A stretch of 64,000 nucleotides of DNA from Brevirhabdus pacifica. Its GTDB lineage: Bacteria; Pseudomonadota; Alphaproteobacteria; Rhodobacterales; Rhodobacteraceae. The position numbers and the translations under genes are program-made. Positions within the stretch are counted from its first letter, which is position 1. The number at the start of each line of letters is the position of its first letter. Positions 60,404 to 64,000 of the stretch are shown in pieces. The stretch lies in contig NZ_PGFI01000011.1 in the NCBI RefSeq assembly GCF_002797755.1, positions 310,001 through 374,000 of the forward strand, written 5' to 3'. The notes under the pieces were generated by a model. That model worked only from the letters and a program-made list of their open reading frames with translations, was not told the DNA's origin and made no database searches.

Positions 60404-60872
60404 CAGCCGTATCCTGACCACGCTGGTGGTCTTCGCCCTCTTCGCGGGCGCCGCGCTGATGGCACTGGCGCTGCCCCAGAAGGCCGCGTTCATGCCCTTG
60501 CTGATCGCGGTGCCCGGGGCGCTTCTGGCGGGGGCGCAGCTATTGCTCGACATCCGCGACATGCGGCGGGAGGCTTCGGACCCCGACGCCACTCGCCGCG
60601 CGCACCGCGAACGGGTGGCCGAGGATGGCGGCCGCTCAGAGGGGGTGATGTTCCTGTGGCTCGGCATCTTCACGGCGCTGCTGCTGGGTGCGGGGTTCAT
60701 CGTCGGCGGGCCGCTGGCGGTCTTCCTTTACGTCGGGTTCGAGAGGCGCCGAAACTGGCGCAACGCCACGATCGCGGGCTTGGCCACGCTGGCGGTGCTC
60801 TACGGCATCTTCATCCAGCTTCTGGAATTGTCCCTCTTTCCCGGCCTGCTGCTGCCGGGCTTGAGTCTCTGA
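60393..60872 (+). CDS. tctB: TTT transporter small membrane subunit (TctB type), set 3
   Basis: A 159-residue membrane protein with two N-terminal TM helices, a charged cytoplasmic loop (residues about 52-80, with RDMRREASDPDATRRAHRERVAE) and two further helices. Its place after tctA, its size and the charged loop identify it as TctB. The ATG lies in the last codons of tctA with GGGAGG upstream, so translation is coupled. The OCD gene follows 24 bp later. Confidence 0.84.
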   Translation: MTFDSRILTTLVVFALFAGAALMALALPQKAAFMPLLIAVPGALLAGAQLLLDIRDMRREASDPDATRRAHRERVAEDGGRSEGVMFLWLGIFTALLLGAGFIVGGPLAVFLYVGFERRRNWRNATIAGLATLAVLYGIFIQLLELSLFPGLLLPGLSL

Positions 60873-60896
60873 TCGTCCTGCCAGGAAGGTGCCCCG

Positions 60897-61982
60897 ATGC
60901 TTCTGATCGACAACGAGACCACCGACAGGGTGCTGAGCATGGACGCCACCATTGCCGCGCTCGAGGCCAGCTACCTGGCCACCGCCGCGGGTCATGCGAC
61001 CTGCCGACCGCGTATCGACATCACCATCCCCACCGATGATCCGGCCAAGGAATATCGCTGGGGCACGATGGAGGGCGGGGCCATCGGCGGGTATTTCGCG
61101 ATCCGGATGAAGTCCGACATCATCTACCGCGACACCACCCCAGACGGCACCACCACGGAAGAGAAATACTGTGGCGAGCCTGGCCTGTTCTGTGGCCTGA
61201 TCTTCCTGACCGACGTGCAGACTGGCAGGCCGCTGGCCCTGCTGAACGACGGGGTCCTGCAGCACATGCGCGTGGGCGGCGACGGCGGGTTGGGGGTGAA
61301 ATACATGGCCCGCGATGACGCGAAGGTCGTCGGCATGCTGGGCAGCGGCGGCATGGCCGAGACGCATATGAAGGCCTTCACCGCAGTGCGCGACATCACC
61401 CGGCTTCAGGTCTATAGCCCGACCCGGGCCAACCGCGAGGAATTCGGCGACCGGATGCGCCGCGAACACGGGATCGAGGTCGTCGTCTGCGACCGCCCCG
61501 AGGAGATCTATCGCGGCGCCGACATCGTGGCCGCCCTGACCGATTCCGACCGCCCCGTGCTGAACGGCGATCTGGTCGAGCCGGGGACCCACGTGGTCAA
61601 CATCGGCGGCGGTGGCCTGCCCGACGCGGCCACCATCGCCCGGGTCGACGCCTACCTGCGTTTCGGCGACGCGCCGGCAGCCCTGGGGCTTGAGACCTTC
61701 GATGACGAGTTCCTGACCTGGCGCGCCGGGCCCACCAAGGGCGTGAGCCGCAAGCGCGCCCATGGCAACATGCTGCCCGAGAAGCGCGTGACCCTGGCGG
61801 ACCTGGTGGCAGGCCGCGCCCGGGGCCGGACCAGTGCGGATCAGATCACGTGGTCCGAACGCGGCAACATGCAGGGCGCCCAGTTCCACGCCGTCGCGGG
61901 CGCCACATTCGAGGCCGCCCGCGCCCAAAACCTCGGGCACGAGCTGCCCGACGCCTGGTTCCTGCAGACCATTCGCAACTGA
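60897..61982 (+). CDS. ornithine cyclodeaminase / mu-crystallin family protein (copy 2)
   Basis: A 361-residue paralogue of the protein at 22809. Shared segments include RIDITIPTDD-like RID, RWGTMEGG, FAIRMKSDI, TEEKYCGEPGLFCGLIFL, LLNDGVLQHMRVGG and GMLGSGGMAETHMKAF (Rossmann motif). Both copies sit beside TTT transporter genes, so the family seems tied to the imported substrate. AGGAAGG precedes the ATG. The C-terminal ends differ: copy 1 has an insertion with PKPNPRPGFGGDDPKF. The reaction is unknown. Confidence 0.85.
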   Translation: MLLIDNETTDRVLSMDATIAALEASYLATAAGHATCRPRIDITIPTDDPAKEYRWGTMEGGAIGGYFAIRMKSDIIYRDTTPDGTTTEEKYCGEPGLFCGLIFLTDVQTGRPLALLNDGVLQHMRVGGDGGLGVKYMARDDAKVVGMLGSGGMAETHMKAFTAVRDITRLQVYSPTRANREEFGDRMRREHGIEVVVCDRPEEIYRGADIVAALTDSDRPVLNGDLVEPGTHVVNIGGGGLPDAATIARVDAYLRFGDAPAALGLETFDDEFLTWRAGPTKGVSRKRAHGNMLPEKRVTLADLVAGRARGRTSADQITWSERGNMQGAQFHAVAGATFEAARAQNLGHELPDAWFLQTIRN

Positions 61983-61998
61983 GGGGGCTTGCTCCCCA

Positions 61999-63075
61999 TC
62001 AGCCCCGCGATCGGCGGTTCAGCCAGTGGAAGATCCATGGCGCGATGGTCACCGCCAGACCGATCCGCATCACGTGGTGGGTGGCGACGAAGATCGGGTC
62101 CGCGTCGAGCGAGATCGCGATCAGCCCCATCTCCACCAGGCCGCCCGGCGCGAAGGCGATGAACGAGACCACGGTATCTGCAAGCCCCAGCGCCGAGGTC
62201 AGCAGCGCCACACCGAAGGCGATCAGCAGCGTACAACTGAGCGTCACCACCGACAGGCCCAGCCCGCGAACCAGGTCGCGCTTGGACGGCCCGGCAAAGC
62301 GGGATCCAAGCGTGGTGCCGATCACCAGCTGCGCGGTCTTGAGAAGGGCGTCGGGGATCTGGGCGTCGGTCATGCCCGTGGCGTGGATGATCGCGCTCAG
62401 GATCAGGGGACCGACCATGATCGCGGCCGGGATATGCAGCCCCCGCGCCAGGAACACCCCCGCGACACCGGCGGCCGACATCAGCAGGATGTCCAGCGCG
62501 TCTGGCATGCGGAAATCGGCGCTGGCGACGACGCCCGCGGCGCTGCCGACCGGCTGACCCAGTTCCAGGCTCAGCAGGACGGGGATGACCGAGACGGCCA
62601 GCGTCACCCGCGCGAAATGCTGGATCGCCATAAGGGGGCCGTTGCCGCCATTGGCCTCGCCGATCAGGACGGCCTCGACCATGCCGCCGGGGCTGGCGGC
62701 GAAGAAGGCGGTCGGCCGGTCATAGCCGCCCAGCCGGCGCAGGATCTCGGCGTTCAGAAGCTGGACCACGACCATGTAGGGCACCACCAGCAGCAGGCTT
62801 GGCCACCAGCGGGCGACTTCACTGATGATGTCAGGGGTGACGCGGGCGCCGATCATCACGCCGACCACCGGCACGAAGATCACACGCAACTTGCCCGGCA
62901 GGCCCAGGGTCCGGCCGAAGGGGGTGAGGTCGAAGAAGGAGAGCACCGCGAACAGAAAAAGCGGCCCCAGCATCCATGGCAGGGGCATCCCGATCCATTG
63001 GAACCCCAGGGCACCCAGTACCGCCAGCCCGACGGAAACGGCGCCAATGATCCCGGATTCGATCACCTGTCGCAT
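61999..63075 (-). CDS. AbrB-family membrane protein
   Basis: A 358-residue protein with about ten TM helices in two similar halves, of the AbrB/'ammonia monooxygenase-like' membrane family (not the DNA-binding AbrB). Repeated segments are FFAASPGGMVEAVLIGEA and FIAFAPGGLVEMGLIAIS, which mark the two halves. The N-terminus reads GIPLPWMLGPLF-like (GMPLPWMLGPLFLFAV). Members often lie next to TTT genes; the transported compound is not known. AAGGAT precedes the ATG at 63075. It is convergent with the OCD gene (16 bp between the stops). Confidence 0.85.
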   Translation of the reverse strand: MRQVIESGIIGAVSVGLAVLGALGFQWIGMPLPWMLGPLFLFAVLSFFDLTPFGRTLGLPGKLRVIFVPVVGVMIGARVTPDIISEVARWWPSLLLVVPYMVVVQLLNAEILRRLGGYDRPTAFFAASPGGMVEAVLIGEANGGNGPLMAIQHFARVTLAVSVIPVLLSLELGQPVGSAAGVVASADFRMPDALDILLMSAAGVAGVFLARGLHIPAAIMVGPLILSAIIHATGMTDAQIPDALLKTAQLVIGTTLGSRFAGPSKRDLVRGLGLSVVTLSCTLLIAFGVALLTSALGLADTVVSFIAFAPGGLVEMGLIAISLDADPIFVATHHVMRIGLAVTIAPWIFHWLNRRSRG

Positions 63076-63264
63076 CGCAAGATCCTTGTTCGTTGATGGA
63101 CGCGCGTGGCTTATCTTAGCCGCCGGCAACTGGCCAGTGCCACAAGATAAATCCGGCTGTTCCACCCCCGGGCGACAGCGATCCCGGCCCCCTTGATTTC
63201 TACGCCCCGGGCTTTCCGCCAAGCGGGGGAGAGCCCGGGTGACCGGAGCAGGTCCCTGAACATG

Positions 63265-63328
63265 AAAAGGCCCGCCCGCCAGGCAGGCCCTGCTACCGGC
63301 AGGGCGCTGTCGTGGCGTTGGGCGGGCC
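63265..63328 (-). terminator. rho-independent terminator of the Rieske oxygenase gene at the right edge
   Basis: Outer stem GGCCCGCCC/GGGCGGGCC (63269-63277 and 63320-63328) with an inner stem GCCCTGC/GCAGGGC. It is followed by TTTT on the minus strand, 43 bp after the stop of the oxygenase gene. The remaining 63076-63264 holds no recognisable gene. Confidence 0.85.
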
Positions 63329-63370
63329 GTCCGTGGGCGCGGCGCCAGGGTTATCCCGGGCGGGCGCGGA

Positions 63371-64000
63371 TCACTCCGCGGCTTTGGCGCCTTCGTTGGC
63401 GACCAGCGTGCGCCAGTCGACCTCCTTGGGATAGACCCCCTCGCAGGAGGCGATCCGGGCTTGCGGCACCCTGTCGGGGCCCGTGCCGATCGCGGTGCCT
63501 CCGGCCTCCACCTTGCGTGCGGCATCGACCATGAGGCGGCGGAACTCGACGATGGCAAGGTCCGAGGCGCCCAGAACGTCGGTGCTTCGGTTGACGCGGG
63601 GACCCATCGACACCCACATCACGATGTCCTGGTTCGGGATGCCCTGCACCCCGGTGAAGTTGCCGGCCTTCATGGCCTCGCGGTCCTGAAGGAAGTCGTT
63701 CTCGAGCGTGCGCTTGGGGCGCCACTTGTGATCGACATCCTCGCCCGGAACGGCATGGTTGAACCGGCGCCATTCCTCGGTGCTGGGGGTGCCGCGATCG
63801 CCCCAGGCGATGAAGTGGAAAGCTGTCTCTTCATCGTTGATCGGCACGATCACCGAGGCGACGTTGTAATTGTTGTTCGGCGGGATCAGCGAGTAGTAGG
63901 GCGCCACGAACTCGGTAACACGCAGGTAATTGTGGCTGGCCGCGTTCTTGATCGGCTTGCGGATCGCTGCGTAGTGGAAGCCGTAGCTGGTGGTCTGGGT
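63371..64000 (-). CDS. Rieske non-haem iron oxygenase alpha subunit, partial (C-terminal part)
   Basis: The frame is open through the right edge; the last 209 residues are present. The sequence (TSYGFHYAAIRK, then APYYSLIPPNNNYNVASVIVPIND, FHFIAWGDRG, and GVQGIPNQDIVMWVSMGPRVNRSTDVLGASDLAIVEFRRLM) is the C-terminal catalytic-domain end of phthalate-dioxygenase-like Rieske enzymes. The Rieske centre itself is outside the window. It is a different branch from the oxygenase at 50006. The stop is followed by a strong terminator. Confidence 0.85.
   Translation of the reverse strand, partial: TQTTSYGFHYAAIRKPIKNAASHNYLRVTEFVAPYYSLIPPNNNYNVASVIVPINDEETAFHFIAWGDRGTPSTEEWRRFNHAVPGEDVDHKWRPKRTLENDFLQDREAMKAGNFTGVQGIPNQDIVMWVSMGPRVNRSTDVLGASDLAIVEFRRLMVDAARKVEAGGTAIGTGPDRVPQARIASCEGVYPKEVDWRTLVANEGAKAAE

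Noticed and set aside
58955-60700. A 581-codon minus-strand open frame antisense to tctA of set 3
   Set aside because: The product is Arg/Gln/Asp/His-rich low-complexity sequence typical of an antisense frame opposite a membrane-protein gene.
63111-63150. TTATCTT/AAGATAA inverted repeat upstream of the AbrB-family gene
   Set aside because: The arms are 7 bp with a 26-bp spacer and AT-rich sequence, which is easily met by chance, and no second copy was noticed.

Overview
The window looks like the chromosome of a Rhodobacterales-type alphaproteobacterium (Paracoccaceae/Roseobacter relatives). The evidence is high GC, a membrane-anchored CycM-type cytochrome c552, a YejABEF-type peptide importer, an aerobic HemF, a short ClpS adaptor, a DUF1127 protein and three tripartite tricarboxylate transporter (TTT) systems. 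No phage, plasmid, IS element, CRISPR or rRNA was seen.

Positions 1-21.4 kb are ordinary housekeeping sequence: a metallophosphatase cut by the left edge, nudC, an SRPBCC protein, pheA, cycM, the yejABEF-like operon, a DD-carboxypeptidase with a SPOR domain, a HAD hydrolase, clpS, an RsmC-like methyltransferase, an SDR protein, a lipoprotein, hemF, two unknown secreted or anchored proteins, hemE and hemC back to back, an unknown protein, and a CAT-anticodon tRNA (probably elongator Met).

From just after the tRNA to the right edge (21.6-64 kb) the window is one large catabolic region. Its left part holds a DMT exporter, an ornithine-cyclodeaminase-family (OCD) protein, two TTT systems, a two-domain cupin, a EutA-like ATPase, a Rieske ferredoxin and a pair of one-domain cupins. 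Its middle part holds a LysR regulator, LigJ and LigK (the last two steps of protocatechuate 4,5-cleavage or gallate degradation), a G3E (CobW-type) GTPase, a zinc alcohol dehydrogenase, a protein of the 4,5-dihydroxyphthalate decarboxylase family, an alpha/beta hydrolase with a Cys nucleophile, a PanB-like lyase, a ferredoxin-containing oxygenase reductase and an IclR regulator. The right part repeats much of the left: a second EutA-like ATPase with a long His-rich tail, a second two-domain cupin, a phthalate-dioxygenase-like Rieske oxygenase, a HX4DH-type Ni/Co permease, a class II aldolase-family protein, a His-rich protein, two half-size permeases, a third TTT system, a second cupin pair, a 3-hydroxyisobutyrate-dehydrogenase-like protein, a second OCD protein, an AbrB-family membrane protein and the end of another Rieske oxygenase.

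The strongest new signal is a composite operator, GTTCC-N7-GGAAC-N3-GTTCC with 20-bp spacing. It occurs at nine promoters in this region, including that of the iclR gene, and so defines a candidate regulon. The second signal is the repeated pairing of EutA-like ATPases with cupin oxygenases although no ethanolamine ammonia-lyase gene is present, together with several metal-handling proteins. I infer a dedicated system that takes up an aromatic (probably phthalate-like) acid through TTT transporters, oxidises it with Rieske and cupin oxygenases, and finishes at pyruvate and oxaloacetate. The EutA-like ATPases may reactivate, or load metal into, the cupin enzymes. The substrate and the EutA function are inferences.
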